Shown here piece after piece: positions 1 through 11,355 of a stretch of 64,000 nt of DNA (position 1 is its first letter; each line of letters opens with the position of its first letter). A model generated the notes under the pieces. It had not been told where the DNA came from and did not search any database. It worked only from the letters and a program-made list of their open reading frames with translations. Source of the DNA: Diphasiastrum complanatum (lineage: Eukaryota; Streptophyta; Lycopodiopsida; Lycopodiales; Lycopodiaceae); assembly GCA_029204225.1 (NCBI GenBank), contig CM055099.1, positions 48,534,141 through 48,598,140 on the forward strand, written 5' to 3'. The position numbers were made by a program, and so were the translations under genes.

Positions 1-1162
1 TGATTTTTCTTTGGTTTTCACAATCTGCTTGGAACTAACTCTCGCAGGCTTCTATGCAGGTCTGGGAAAGTACCCTGGAGCTGCTACCAATCATGCAAGG
101 GTTAATTCTCACTGATTTCGGAGATATAAAAATCTGATGAGATTTTAGGCTCTTTTTCCCTCCAAAATACAGATTGGTGTGTTTTTTGGATTTTTTGACT
201 GGTTGGGTTAGGTTTCAAGCCCTTAGAGGCTGTTTAGGGCCTCTTCTATCCTCTCACACCTCCTCTGCTAGCTGTGAACAGTCCAAACACAAAAAAATAC
301 AGATAGGTACCTAACTATGCATAGATGCTATTTTTTGTTAGTTTCCTACTTTCTCCCTTAGCTCTACTCACCACTAACACTACTCTCCCTTAACTCTACT
401 CCTCTACAATAACATTCATCATGATTATAGGTGAAAGGAAGGGAATGATTAGAAAAGATGGAGGGGAAAGAAGATAGAAGAGAGAGATAGAGGGAGGGTG
501 GAGGTTAACTCAAATGCACATTGTACTTGCTAAATGAGAAACATAAAGTATTGAAACCAAAAAGCATGAACTTGAAAGCAATAGAAAACAATAAGAGCAA
601 TGGCAAGCATTGAATTGCAAATGAGGATGCTTCTCTTCCAAAATTGGTAGAGTTTTCTCCTTCTCATTAAGCATTCAAATAGTGTACAAATGGTGCCTTT
701 TTATAAAATGGGAAAGGCCCTTGCCTCTCAATCCTATTGGCTAATATTCACAATGATCCTATCCATTCATCTTGGACCCAACTTGATCCAAGGGTCCACC
801 ATTGGTAATCACAAGATTCATGTGAGTCCCAATTTGGACCCAACTTTAAAAAATAATCTTTAACTTAAAAAATGACTTTGGGCCTCTAGTTTTATTTTAA
901 TTCCAAGGCCCCCAAGTCAAGTTTATTTTATTTACAACTTTACTTGCGTGCTCATTGGGCCATGGGCTTACGCGCACAGGATGCCATGCCATCACAACAC
1001 ATTTTATTGAATGATTTTATTTATTTACACTTTGTTGGGAATACTTCCAACACACCATCTCTTTTCAAATAAGTAAATAAGTCATTAGCAACAACCATTT
1101 CCAAAGTAGAGTTTTCATAACCTCCATTAATGAAGTTAGCTCTCTTCTTACCTTTTTCATTT
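1..1162. other. No gene recognised
   Basis: I see no supportable gene here. The stretch holds a purine-rich patch near 430-505 and a short imperfect inverted repeat near 1032-1051 (TGTTGG ... CCAACA) that resembles LTR termini. On the minus strand, the purine run that follows it could be a polypurine tract. A short minus-strand open stretch at about 1027-1160 is lysine-rich and could be a gag remnant, but it is too short to assign. Confidence 0.4.
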
Positions 1163-2094
1163 TTGCACTTGGAACAAATGATTAGGTATTATGATCTGAT
1201 CCAAAATAGCTTCTTCTCAGTCTCTGATCTTCAATAGACCTGAAATATGCTTTTGATCCACAAGTTCAACTCACAAAACAAAGGTTATTAAGATTTGATC
1301 AACAGTGCAATGCATAATCATGCTAGAACCTGATCAAACATCCAAATATCACATAAATGAAAACCTTACTAACTTAGATCTTTGCACAACAGACTACAAA
1401 AGCTAGAAATGGCAAAGCATCTTAATGCTACCTTTGATACACATGAACTTGACAAAGCATTCAAGAGACAAAAGAAACTAATAAAAGATACTGATGGTAG
1501 CCATAAATAGTAGCAAACATGACTCCCAACAGTAACCTACCACTTTTGGAAATCTCCTAAGATCATACACAATAGCTCGAAGACAATACACAAAGCAATG
1601 CTCTCAATGGAGGAAGAAACTGTGACAATGATCTGTTGATCTCTCTCAACAATACAATAAGTTTCTCCAATCTGTTCTCCACAGATTTCAGCCTAATATA
1701 GTGAGAGAGATGACTCTCTCTCCTCTCTCTAGAACTTAGGACCCAATTTTAGGACAACAGTAGCCTAAAATAGCCTATTTTGGCCTATATGTCCAAATAA
1801 CATGATTTTGGTGTCATTTTGAAGGTCCTGAAGTTTGAGACTTCTTCAACAAGAAATATATACTAAAATAAAAGTATCTAGGCCTCTTACACACGTGTGA
1901 AAGGTTAGATCCAAAACTATGTACAAAAATTGCCAATTTAGACCTCAAACTAGCTAGGTAATGTTGACAATTTTCACAACATTTAGACTAATGAACTTTG
2001 AAAAGTCAATCTCTAAGTCTAAAACAAGTTTTGGCCTCAGTATGCCAAATATGGAAATATAGCAAATATGATGAAACTAGTTGAATCTTTCACA
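1163..2094 (-). mobile_element. Degraded copia leader plus LTR remnant
   Basis: Positions 1163-1355 closely match the untranslated leader of element E (56307-56500). Positions 1356-1978 match most of the E LTR, including the stretch around CACACGTGTG at 1890-1899 and the terminal ATTTTCACA at 1970-1978. The primer-binding site and about 70 bp of LTR that should lie between the two blocks are missing. A further 116 bp leads to a second CTTTCACA end at 2094, followed by a pyrimidine run that reads as a polypurine tract on the minus strand. This is an E-related 5' end fused to the 3' LTR of the neighbouring fragment D; the exact breakpoints are not resolved. Confidence 0.6.
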
Positions 2095-2103
2095 CTCCCT
2101 TTT

Positions 2104-3345
2104 CAGCTAGTTTTAGCATAGACTTTGATAACACCCCAAGTGAAGTCCTATGCTTCATGAACAAGTCCTTTCCCAATGCTTTGGTGAAGATATCAGCTAC
2201 ACATTCCCCTTGAAGACACATGTTGAAGCTCCACCTCCTTTGCAATGACTTGCTCTCTCACAAAGTGATATTGTACCTCAATATGTTTGCTCCTAGCATG
2301 AAAGATAGGATTGGATCCATTCTTTGGGCTGATTGATTGTCACAAAAGATGATTGGGCTCTCTGAAAAATCCAGCAAGTGAATATCCTTGATCATCCTCT
2401 TGATCCATACCATCTCCTTTGTGCAATGTGTAAGAGCTTTGTACTCGGCCTCACTAGATAACAATGAGATAGGTGGCTTGTTTCTTCAACATCCATGGTA
2501 TAGCTCCATCACCTATAAAAATACAATAAGCACTAATGTATTTCCTATCCATTACATCTCCAGCATAGTCCAAACCTAAAAATCCAAAAAGATTAGGTAA
2601 TGATCCCTCATACAATATGCCAAAATCTCAAGTTCCAATGGTGTACCTCAAAACTCGCTTTCCTAGCTTCCAATGCTCCTCACTGCATGAATTGACTCAA
2701 TCTTCCAACACAATGGCTTTGATCTGGTCTAGTAATGGCTAGATAGATGAGTGAACCAACTAGCTTCCTATAGAGAGTAATGTCCTCGAAGGATCTTTCA
2801 TTACCTCTTATAGTTAGCTTTACATGAGACTCCATAGGTGTATCAATAGCTTTTGCATCTACCATATGAAATCTTTCTAGAATAGAATTAGCATACTTCT
2901 CTTGAAAAATGAAAGTAGATTGAGAATATCTAATGACTTCTATTCCCAAAATGTAATGCAAATTACCAAGATCATGCACCTCAAACTCCTTCTTAAGAGC
3001 ATTCTTGATATCCTCCACATCTTGATTGTCTCCACCACTCAAGATGATATCATCCACATAGATTAGCAAGATGGTAATGTCATTTCCAGAAAATCTATAA
3101 TAAAGTGAATGATCATACTCACTCATAACAAAGCCTTGAGAGAGTAAAAAAGTGTTAAGCTTAGCATACCAACTCCTTGGTGCTTGCTTAAGGCCATACA
3201 AACTCTTTTGTAGAAGACACACATGATTTGGCTTTATTGATGAAATGTAGCTCTCGGGTTGCTCCATGTACACTTCCTCCTCAAGATCACCATTCAATAA
3301 TGCATTTTAAATGTCCATTTTCCATAGATCCCATCCCATGTAGCA
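2104..3345 (-). pseudogene. Copia pol fragment D: 3' half of RT plus RNase H
   Basis: The minus strand encodes the C-terminal part of a Ty1/copia polyprotein. It begins at about the FLNGDLEEE region of reverse transcriptase, followed by YGLKQAPRSWY, the catalytic IYVDDIILSGG loop and ITRPDQSH. The RNase H part includes LSSEAEYKALTHCTKEMVWIK and a CDNQSAQ motif. The closest relative in the window is the intact element E. The frame is broken: separate open pieces at 2680-3297 and 2258-2464 are joined by frameshifted sequence. RT homology becomes garbled just upstream of 3297 and ends near 3345. Gag, protease, integrase and the N-terminal half of RT are absent, so this is a large internal deletion. 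Confidence 0.8.
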
Positions 3346-3931
3346 ATGACCTGAGCTTCTCTTTCAACCTATTTCAGTGGACAAATCACTCTTTTGAATA
3401 ATAACAAATGCTTTCAAAAGAAATCACCAAGATTTGAAACTATATCACTAATTCTCTTCTAGCACTTATACCAAGCAAATCAACACATAGAATCATGGAA
3501 TTTTGACCAGCCTATGATCTATTCTCAATCTAATGACTTTTGCCACTTCCTAAGATTGAAACACACTCAAATGAAGTCCAGCAACCTCACTATCTAGAGA
3601 TCCAATCAAAATTAGGGTTTTGACAAAATCACAAAAAATTGACTATTCCAAATCTATATGCAAATGCTAAAAATTTGATATGCAATCTATTAGCCACCAC
3701 TTAGGTTGATCCAATGATCCAAAAATCGGCCAAATCCAATATGTGAATTCAAAAATCGGAATTGATCAAGTTTATAAACCTATATAGGATTTTGATCTAC
3801 AAAAGATCCAATCTACAAAAGTAAAAATCTCAATTTTGGTGTCGAATCCTCTCTGGCAGCATGCTCTAGACTTGATATCTTCACCAAATCATTGATAGAT
3901 CTGATTTTCTCCTTCATAACCTGAAACACAA
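3346..3931 (-). mobile_element. Untranslated leader of element D
   Basis: This AT-rich non-coding stretch lies between the truncated RT fragment and the primer-binding site. By position it is the 5' leader of the minus-strand element, comparable to the roughly 1.2 kb leader of E. The left edge, near 3345-3360, is where RT homology stops abruptly, which marks the internal deletion junction. Confidence 0.5.
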
Positions 3932-3943
3932 GCTCTGATACCA
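3932..3943 (-). other. Primer-binding site of element D
   Basis: Read on the minus strand this is TGGTATCAGAGC, the standard copia primer-binding site complementary to the 3' end of initiator Met-tRNA. It is directly followed on plus by TGTGAAAGATT, which begins the LTR, so a minus-strand 5' LTR starts at 3944. Confidence 0.8.
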
Positions 3944-4995
3944 TGTGAAAGATTTCAGATCATTATGATCCAATCTACTTGAATGATCTTTGGTTAGAAA
4001 GAGAAATACACTACCATCCTCACTATCAATCTCACCAATGTAGAAAAATCAGCATCTACACACAAAATGAGATGCAAACACTAATAGAACTAAGCATGAA
4101 ATGAGATAGAGAAGAGAGAAGATAGCTCTCTCCATGAGTTACATCCTTTTATAGCAGGTCCACCAAAATGTGAAAAATGCAAAAATAAGCTTGGTAGAGG
4201 CCAAAAATCTTGTATATAGATAAACACACATGTGTGGATCCTGTTCCCACATGTGAAACTAGTGTACTTGTCATGTACCATAATCATATATGTTGTACAT
4301 ATGATTTAATTCACGTTCTAGTGGCTAAAATGGCCAAAAACTAGTTTTCTAGACATATGACACATGGCATCAATCTATTGATTGCATGAGCCACATCCTT
4401 TGGTTAGGTGTCATATCCCATGTGTAGAGGACAACTCACACGTGTGGAATAAGCTGAGGCGAATTTTGACTTCTAGAAGATTTCCAAGTAGATCTCCATA
4501 TAGAAGGAAAATGGACCAAAAGTGCTCAAAATAGAAGCTTTTGTCCAACTGTCAATTTTGCATGATGAATCATTATATGACAAAGCACCTTCACACATGT
4601 GGGATCAGAGGGATGATCAGTACCATGAGCTCTCACTTATTGTATATATAGAGCCACATTTGGCCATAATCATTGTGAGACACGAATCTTGGTTTTGGAA
4701 GCAATTTTGTGTCAATCTCTCCATTTGTCTTGATTTTTTTTGAATATTTTGAGTTTCTATCATAGTGTACATGATTTTCAGGTTGGAGTCTGTACTCTGA
4801 CAGGGTTTCACACGTGTGAAACCATCAAGTACATTTACCTTAATTAATGATTGTTCTTGTTAGGATTTTGTGTCTAGAATTGACCTAGATTGATCTTCAT
4901 CTCAAGTAGATTGATAGATCAAGTACTCTGACAACCAATCCCTCTTGAGGATCAGATTAGGATACACTCTTGGTCCTTTTTATACTTTTTCCACA
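3944..4995. mobile_element. Abutting LTRs of D (minus) and G (plus)
   Basis: A minus-strand primer-binding site ends at 3943 and a plus-strand one begins at 4996, so this interval must hold the 5' LTR of D and the 5' LTR of G back to back. G's LTR ends in CCACA at 4991-4995. Two CACACGTGTG palindromes sit at 4437-4446 and 4809-4818. I could not find the boundary between the two LTRs because neither has a clear second copy in the window. Confidence 0.5.
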
Positions 4996-6601
4996 TGGTA
5001 TCAGAGCCTAGTACAAGAGGTTTTTTTGAAATTGATAGGGTTAATCCAATCAAAGCCAAAATTAGAAGTTTTTTGGAAACTAGTCAAATTTTGTGTAGCG
5101 AGTTGGATTTGATAGCTATCCTCAAAATTTTTGGTCCAGATCTTGTTGTGGGCTGTAGGGACTCTTTTCACAGGTGTGAGAGCATACAACTTTGGTTTTG
5201 ACTACAAAATTTCAAAAATTTGTAGAATTTGACTCACACACCCAATTTGAGTGATTTTTTGTGCAAAATCAAGCATTTTTTTTTATAGAAAATCTAATCC
5301 CTTGATTAGTTCTTGGATTAGATCAGCCAAAAAATTAAATTTGAAGCTTTAATCAGGTGAATTAATTGATTATCTCTAATTTTTTGAGTGCATGCTGAAG
5401 TTGAGAGTGATTTTGTCAAAAATCATAGATTAAGGAGTGATATGCAAGGTGAGAGGATGAAATCCATTGTACAATCACTCTAGATTTGTTCAAGAGTGAT
5501 AGGGTCAAGTTTAGACACATCAATTTGCTAGAAAACATCCTTGGATATGTCCTCCAAGTGAAACCTTTGAGAGTTTCTAGTGCATATAGAGCATCTATGC
5601 AAATCTTTTGTAGAATTTGACATAAATTGGCTTAAATTGAGGGTCCTAGAAAAGAGATTGAGATCCAAGTCACATTGTTCAACCCTACTCAATTTGTTTG
5701 ACTGATTGTAAGGTTTGAAAAGAGTCATTAAGGTGTCTATGGCAAATGTGTAGAGAGAGATCCAATTTTCTAAGAGTTCCTTCCTTTGTAGAAGGCAAGA
5801 TCTAGAAGCTCATTATGTGTTGTTATAGGTGAAGAATTTCTCTTCTCCTAGGTGATCAAATCTTTCTAAGTGGTATTAGCTCTTTGGAGCACAATATCTT
5901 AGTGATAAAAATCATAACTTTTGATTTTGAATTTCATTCCAAGTCTTAAAAAGTAGAGTAATTGGTGGAATCCAATAGGAGTGATTGAATTCAATTTGTT
6001 GAGCAAAAATTGACATAGAATGTATGAAACTCAAATTAGTTCTATTCAACTTTTTTTGTGAGAGTGTGAGGGTCAATTTGTGATCCCATTGGATGTCTAG
6101 AATGAGGAGGAGCCCATATTTGAGTATTCATGCATGGTTGAGATCTTTGTGAATCTCTAGTTGTCTAAATTTTTAAGCTATGTGAAAAATTGGTGGTATA
6201 GTTTGTTTTCAAATCAAATCAAATTCATTCTAAATCTCAAGACTGAGATTATTTGGGTCAAGAGTGAGTCCAAAAGAAGTGATTATGTTTGATTTTCATG
6301 TGTTTGAAAAAAAAAAACCCATCTTTTGTTCAAGAATCTCAAGTGTTGAGAGAACTAGTCAAGTGAAAAGGAAAATCTAGGTGTCAAATCTTTTCATATC
6401 CATTTCAACTCTCAAAAGAAAGAGTCATTGGTATTTGATGAGTCCAATAGGAGATTGGATCTGATTTCTTTAGTGATTTGATTCAAAGATTGTGTGCTTT
6501 TGTGTTAGTGATCAAAGCAAAGTTTCCAAGTGACTAGTCATTATTGTGAAGATTGATTCTTAGGTTTGTGAGCTAGATCTTTCGTAGATCATTCTAGATT
6601 A

Positions 6602-8101
6602 TTGAAGATGTTCAAATCTAGTCTCTTGAAAGTCACAAATTACATTTGTAGAATCATATCACAGGTTTTTATTCACATGGCATCAATAGGTGGCATCCTA
6701 CTGAAGGAAAGAAAGGATCCTGAGTGCAACCTTTTTGGCAAGGGAGGATATTTTTTCTCAAGATGCTACAAAAAGAAGACCAGTCCATCCAAGGAGAACC
6801 AAATCAAGGGGGCCGAGGTGAAGGATGGAGCTTCAAGTTCAAAATGCAAATACAAGAAGGACAAGTCCAAGGGAAGGTGTTTCCTTTGTGGAAAGGTGAA
6901 TGAGGCTTGGAGTCTCACAAGGACTTGTAAGATTTGTCTTCAAGAGTCCATCACAACACATGTCAAATCTTTTGATATTTTTTATTTGGAAGTGCATTGT
7001 TTAGTTCAAGATGCAAAGATAGATGTCACTTTCATGAAAGTAACTTGGATTTATTTTATGTCCTTGGAAAGTATTTTGCTTGGAACTTTAAATAAGTTCA
7101 AACTTATTGTTATTATCCAAGAGAAATCAATCAAGAATAAGGATCAATCACAAAATGAAAATAGTTTCATTTATGCTATCATGTCAACTTATGAAGAACC
7201 ATTTTACTTTGAAGGGATTTTTGTATCTCAAAGGTGGCTTAAGGCAATACTAGTTGAGTGTGATGCCTTAAAAGATAGCAAAATATGTTTTCCTTGTAAG
7301 CTTACATTAGTTATGAAGTCAAGAAAATGGAAATATATTCATAATGTAGGATCTTTTGGTTTCAATAAGATCATGAATGATGTGTTCATTCATAAAGATG
7401 AAAATTGTAAGTTTTCAATCTTAAAGGCAAGTTGTAAACTTCTTATGAGAATAAGTGAAGCATCCAAAGTGGACACTTATATCCATAAGCAAGTAGTTAG
7501 CCTTATTGAAATGGAAATGCCTTTTGATTTCAATATTGGAAAAATCATGCCAAGTTGTGGTGATTTTTGGACTTATGTTTCTAGCATAAGTAATCTTGAT
7601 AATCATAGGAAGTGCATATTGAATGGTCATACTTGTGATCATTATGAGACATGGAGGTCTCGGATTTCCATAAAAAAGGAGCACCATGAAGAGGATCTTA
7701 AGGAGTCATCTCAAGGTTCAAAGGTGCCAAGGATTGAGGAGGAGAATCCTTCTCAAGGTTCAAGTGTGCCAAGGATTGAGGAGGAGAGACCTTCTCAAAT
7801 TGTGATTCCAAAAAGAAACTCAAGAAATATGGTTGAGTTCATGTGGCTCACATTTCAAGGGAAAGAGGAGCATATCTCATGTGGTATACATCACATACTT
7901 AGTTCTCTTATGTCATTCGATAAATCAATTTGCTTTGGTGAGACCATTGCATCTCAAAATTGGAGTAAAGCCATACTAGTTGAGTATGAAGTCTCTCTTG
8001 AGAGCATAGATGATGTTCTTAAAAGGTTGAAATTGATTTTAGATCAATTAAATGGTTATTTCATCAAATGGTTATTTCATCAAATGTATGCTCTTAAGTA
8101 A
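6602..8101 (+). CDS. Non-autonomous copia ORF with an RT-replacing segment
   Basis: This 499-residue frame is a rearranged gag-pol. The natural start is probably the ATG at 6677 (MASIGGILL, a copia gag start like that of E); the longer start at 6602 is only the first ATG. Gag is cut to a few residues and joined to two degenerate zinc-knuckle-like stretches, the second reading CFLCGK. Protease and integrase are essentially gone. A remnant of the linker that normally precedes RT follows (SQRWLKAILVECDAL). After it, in place of RT, comes an unrecognised segment at about 7285-7690 containing CKLLMRISEASKVDTYI, which is also found in element F. A duplicated 42-bp stretch encodes two VPRIEEE repeats at about 7714-7797. 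A second copy of the pre-RT linker follows. Function unknown. Confidence 0.6.
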   Translation: MKMFKSSLLKVTNYICRIISQVFIHMASIGGILLKERKDPECNLFGKGGYFFSRCYKKKTSPSKENQIKGAEVKDGASSSKCKYKKDKSKGRCFLCGKVNEAWSLTRTCKICLQESITTHVKSFDIFYLEVHCLVQDAKIDVTFMKVTWIYFMSLESILLGTLNKFKLIVIIQEKSIKNKDQSQNENSFIYAIMSTYEEPFYFEGIFVSQRWLKAILVECDALKDSKICFPCKLTLVMKSRKWKYIHNVGSFGFNKIMNDVFIHKDENCKFSILKASCKLLMRISEASKVDTYIHKQVVSLIEMEMPFDFNIGKIMPSCGDFWTYVSSISNLDNHRKCILNGHTCDHYETWRSRISIKKEHHEEDLKESSQGSKVPRIEEENPSQGSSVPRIEEERPSQIVIPKRNSRNMVEFMWLTFQGKEEHISCGIHHILSSLMSFDKSICFGETIASQNWSKAILVEYEVSLESIDDVLKRLKLILDQLNGYFIKWLFHQMYALK

Positions 8102-8465
8102 TGTAAGAGCAAAAGTGATTTGTTCACTCATAGTTGAAAATTTGTATTGAGGCGAATTGTAAACTCTTTATGAGAGTAAGTGAATCATCTTCTAAAGACA
8201 CTTATCTCCTTAATGAAGTATGTAGCCCCATTGGATCTGAGATTAGCATGGTAAACAAGCATGAAGATATGATGCAAACACTTTGTTATTATAGCATGCA
8301 TAGTCTTGCCAATTTGGATGAGTCTAATTGTCTAGATCATGGTAACATGATGTTAGATCTTTGTGATCCTATTAAATCAAGAAGAAATCTTTATTTTCTC
8401 ATGGAGGAGCATCCACATGAAGAAGGAGCAAGCCTCAAGGTCAAGCATCTACATGATATTGATGT
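8040..8465 (+). pseudogene. Second copy of the RT-replacing segment in G
   Basis: After the stop at 8101, homology continues in shifted frames. QMYAL near 8080 matches QKYAL in element F, and from 8145 EANCKLFMRVSESSSKDTY matches EANCKLLLRLSEASKVDTY of F. The segment is open to about 8465 and then runs into unrelated sequence. At least one frameshift and one stop separate it from the first ORF, so it is not translated as part of that frame. Confidence 0.6.
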
Positions 8466-8469
8466 AAAT

Positions 8470-9462
8470 ACTGATATTCTCCGGGATTCTTATTGGCCGA
8501 AATACATCTGTTGATGAATTGATCCCTATAGAGGAGTCTAAATGTCTTTTCAATTTTCCTGTATATTATGTAAATGACGATGTACATTTTCCTATAATTG
8601 ATTTATGTAAATTTTTTGACTATCATGAAGATGAGGTTCTTTGTTTATTATCCGGCACAATTTTTTAATTCTCCGACTTTGTAGAATTTGAAACAGATGA
8701 CCTTGTTGCTAGAATTGATTTTGATGATGAGGAAGGACTTATGACCGGTGAAGAATGTCTGACTAAGTCTTTATCAAATATTGTTGAGGATGGGTGAGGC
8801 AGACCATCCGATGAAGAATTCAGGGCATTTCAATCCCAAATGGGCTTCCCTCGTCCATTATTAATACATTTCACTGATGATTCCACTTAATTAGGTGGTC
8901 ATTATATTGATCATCCTGATTTGGTTGCTGTTGATGATAAAGAATGTGTAAGTGTTTGAACTTCCTTGCATTAGAATGTTTTTAACCACTGAATGTATTT
9001 TTGCTAACATATTTCTTATTGCAGGATGCTCTCATAATTGATGATTTTGCTGCCAGACGAGGTGGTTTCAGACTACATGCATCCTTGTTCTAGAGGGATA
9101 GTGGACTTGGCCACTATCTTAGGCATTTCCTGAAGAATGAGATTTGTATTGCTCATTCCAAAGTGAGCCCAGTTGGGGAGAGTCTTATAATGGTAGTTAA
9201 AGCTTTATCGTTTTATCTAGGAGGACATAAATTTGTTAAGACAAATAAGATCTTTTTTGTCAAAAGATCTTATGTTTTGAACATTCTAGGTTTTATTGAT
9301 GAGAATGTTCCTTTAAGGAGCTCCCATTATTCATTATATTCCACTTATATTGCACTTAGTGAAAATAAGAATAATGCACATCTATTAGATGCATACTCTA
9401 GTAGAGAATTTCTCCATGACAATACTGCCATAGAATCTGACACACAAGCTGATGATGAATAG
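8470..9462 (+). pseudogene. Gene K, unknown two-exon gene with in-frame stops
   Basis: One reading frame runs from about 8470 to 8947 and resumes after a clear intron at 8948-9024 (donor GTAAGT, acceptor TTGCAG, phase 0), ending at a TAA at 9462. The frame has four stops: three in the first part (TTTTTTTAA, GGGTGA, ACTTAA) and a TAG in the second exon. The rest is well conserved as open sequence and rich in Asp and Glu. The second exon encodes FAARRGGFRLHAS and, from 9163, a 99-residue open stretch (SPVGESLIMVVKAL ... QADDE). I do not recognise the family. It converges on gene J and may belong to the same unit, such as a two-gene DNA transposon; that is speculation. Confidence 0.5.
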
Positions 9463-9943
9463 TGGACACTTTGTATTTTGTTATAATACAATCAATACAT
9501 TTACATTGAGTATTTCTTCTCTCTTTTTCAATGAATTTGCAAGCAATACTGAACATGTCATGATTTGATGACAATGATCATCTTCTACTCAACAATCATC
9601 TAATTTTCTCTTCTTGTATGAACTTGTATACTTTTCCAAACTTGTTGTATTGTGTGGACTTTGTTATATGTCGAATCTGAACTCTGCAGTAGAACCACTG
9701 AAACAATTGACAAATGTAGTTTCGTTTTTCATTGGTTCCTCCATGTTGTGTATTTTGATGAAATGCTACTCGTGCTTGCCAATGTGACTTCTACATCCCT
9801 TGTGATGACCATACACTCAAGCTTCCATATGTGTTTCAAAAAATGTTGTATGATCTCTTAGTATGTGCTGCATATGTCAAAATCATAATGTTAGTCTTAT
9901 GTTTGGATCTAGATATATATGAAAAATTGAAAGCATCTTGAAG
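9463..9943. other. Intergenic or possible 3' exon of gene J
   Basis: There is no convincing gene. This is the gap between two convergent genes. A weak minus-strand open stretch at about 9740-9850 could be a last exon of J, because J's frame at 9944 can end at a GTATAA splice donor, but I cannot confirm it. Confidence 0.3.
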
Positions 9944-10673
9944 AATTTATACAAACCATGTAATGAGTGATGTGATCTTCTCCCCATGCTTTGATACTGC
10001 ATCCACAAACTCAACACAAGTCCTTTGGACAGCTTTCTTATCAATATCAGAGTATTTATCTTTTCTTAAAATAGCATTCATACTATCAAGCTTCTTCCAT
10101 ACATCAACTTTTAGTACTCTGGTTTTGCCGTCTTTCTCGAAGTTCTGAGTGGCAGCAATAATATATGTCCAGATTGAGTGTTGAATATTAAAAGCCTTAC
10201 CAATATGATTTGATAGGAAATGACGTGCTTTTGCTCCTCCTATGCTTGGCTTAGTTACCATGCTCCCATTTTTTCCTAAAAGCTTTTCATTTTTTTGAAT
10301 TTTGACATGTCCCTTATGAAGTCCTGCTTTTGATAAAACATCTTCTAATCAAGGGATAGCTTCCTTTGCTAATGATGATGGCTTAGTATTCCAAGCAAAA
10401 ACTATATGAAGATAAATGATCTTTTCTATTAATCTGACTTCTGCATGAAGAGTGCAAACATGCACATTTTTCAAGGGGATAGGCAGCATAGGCTTCCAGT
10501 TTGGATCTGCATAAGTGATTCTTGTACTCCTAGTAACATCTTTTGTCATTTTCATCTAGTACAAACAAGGGTGTTTTGATGTAGCACCATGAGAGACATT
10601 ATACATACATTTCAATGTTTTCAAATTACCTGCTAACTGCCATTCAATATTGAAGTCTCCAAGTCCTGGAACA
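9944..10673 (-). pseudogene. Gene J, 3' part of split exon
   Basis: This is the downstream part of an exon that continues at 23154-23178 and 29204-29265 once the two copia insertions are removed. The conceptual frame crosses both insertion points without shifting. It encodes GLGDFNIEWQLAG, then a GATSKHPCLY motif followed by an in-frame TAG, then HVCTLHAEVRLIEKIIYLHI and a TGA near 10351. A conserved block at 9947-10261 follows (GGAKARHFLSNHIGKAFN and onward). Two stops make it a pseudogene. The Cys-x-x-Tyr region and overall style recall proteins of eukaryotic DNA transposons, but I cannot name a superfamily. Confidence 0.55.
10669..10673. repeat. Target-site duplication of element A, left
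   Basis: GAACA immediately precedes the 5' LTR of A and recurs at 23149-23153 directly after its 3' LTR. This five-base duplication is normal for a copia integrase, and it fixes the outer boundaries of A. Confidence 0.95.
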
Positions 10674-11355
10674 TGTTAAAAATTCACAATTCTAGCTTGA
10701 CTAGTTTTGGTCATATGACTTGTAAATAGTTAGATGGTCATGATGTGGCTTGTCACACGTGCCAAATAGCATAGGATTCCATTCATAAGGATGTTCTCAA
10801 GTAGACCTAAGTGTTAGAACCTTTGGAAGGAGTCCAAATTATGCTTAGATACAAGGGAGAAAAAATAGGAGCTATTTTTGGTAATTTTTGCATTGTTGAG
10901 GGATCTCCAAGATTCCAACCCTAACTTGGTAGGGATGAAAGATCCACCAAAATTAGCATTAGGGATAGGTTTAGGGCTACTCATACCTGCCCAAAACCGT
11001 GATGGATCATGTATATATAGGTGATGATATCTCACCAAAATCAATCAAGCAATTTCATGTTTTTTCTCTCATAATGGTGCAATTGCTCTCTATGTTCATA
11101 ATTGTTTGAGTACTTGTGATTACTAATGATTATAGGATTGAATGTAGGTCTGGTGTACAGTACTCAGACTGTGGGAGGCCGTACTTTCACACGTGTGAAG
11201 CCTTCTTCAAGGATTTGGGCCATTTAGTGAGGTTCAAGCATAGATTTTTGATGGATTTTGATGGTTCAACTTGTGCTAATCTTATGAAATCATAATCTAT
11301 TGTTTCCCTCATCATTTCAAGTGTTTTAGGATCCTTATTTGCTGTAATTTTTACA
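10674..11355 (+). repeat. 5' LTR of element A
   Basis: It begins TGTTAAAAATTCAC and ends TTTTTACA, so it has TG...CA termini. It is followed directly by the primer-binding site. It contains the palindrome TTCACACGTGTGAA around 11188-11197. A TATATATAG stretch near 11010 is a plausible TATA-type signal for the retroelement promoter; this is a motif reading only. Confidence 0.9.

Larger units (their letters stand above)
4996..8465 (+). mobile_element. Non-autonomous copia element G, 3' truncated
   Basis: The element begins with a TGGTATCAGAGC primer-binding site at 4996-5007, followed by a leader of about 1.6 kb and an ORF that keeps only scraps of gag and pol. No matching 3' LTR or polypurine tract is visible downstream, and the next sequence (from about 8470) belongs to unrelated gene K, so the 3' end is missing. 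Its coding content parallels element F at 48084-59977. Reverse transcriptase and RNase H are absent, so it could only have moved with proteins supplied in trans. Confidence 0.65.

Noticed and set aside
1032-1051. Inverted TGTTGG...CCAACA as paired LTR ends
   Set aside because: Only one short imperfect palindrome is seen, without a second LTR copy or a target duplication.
10814-11044. A 76-codon minus-strand ORF, identical at 16287-16517
   Set aside because: Its conservation comes from the two LTRs of element A, not from coding selection.
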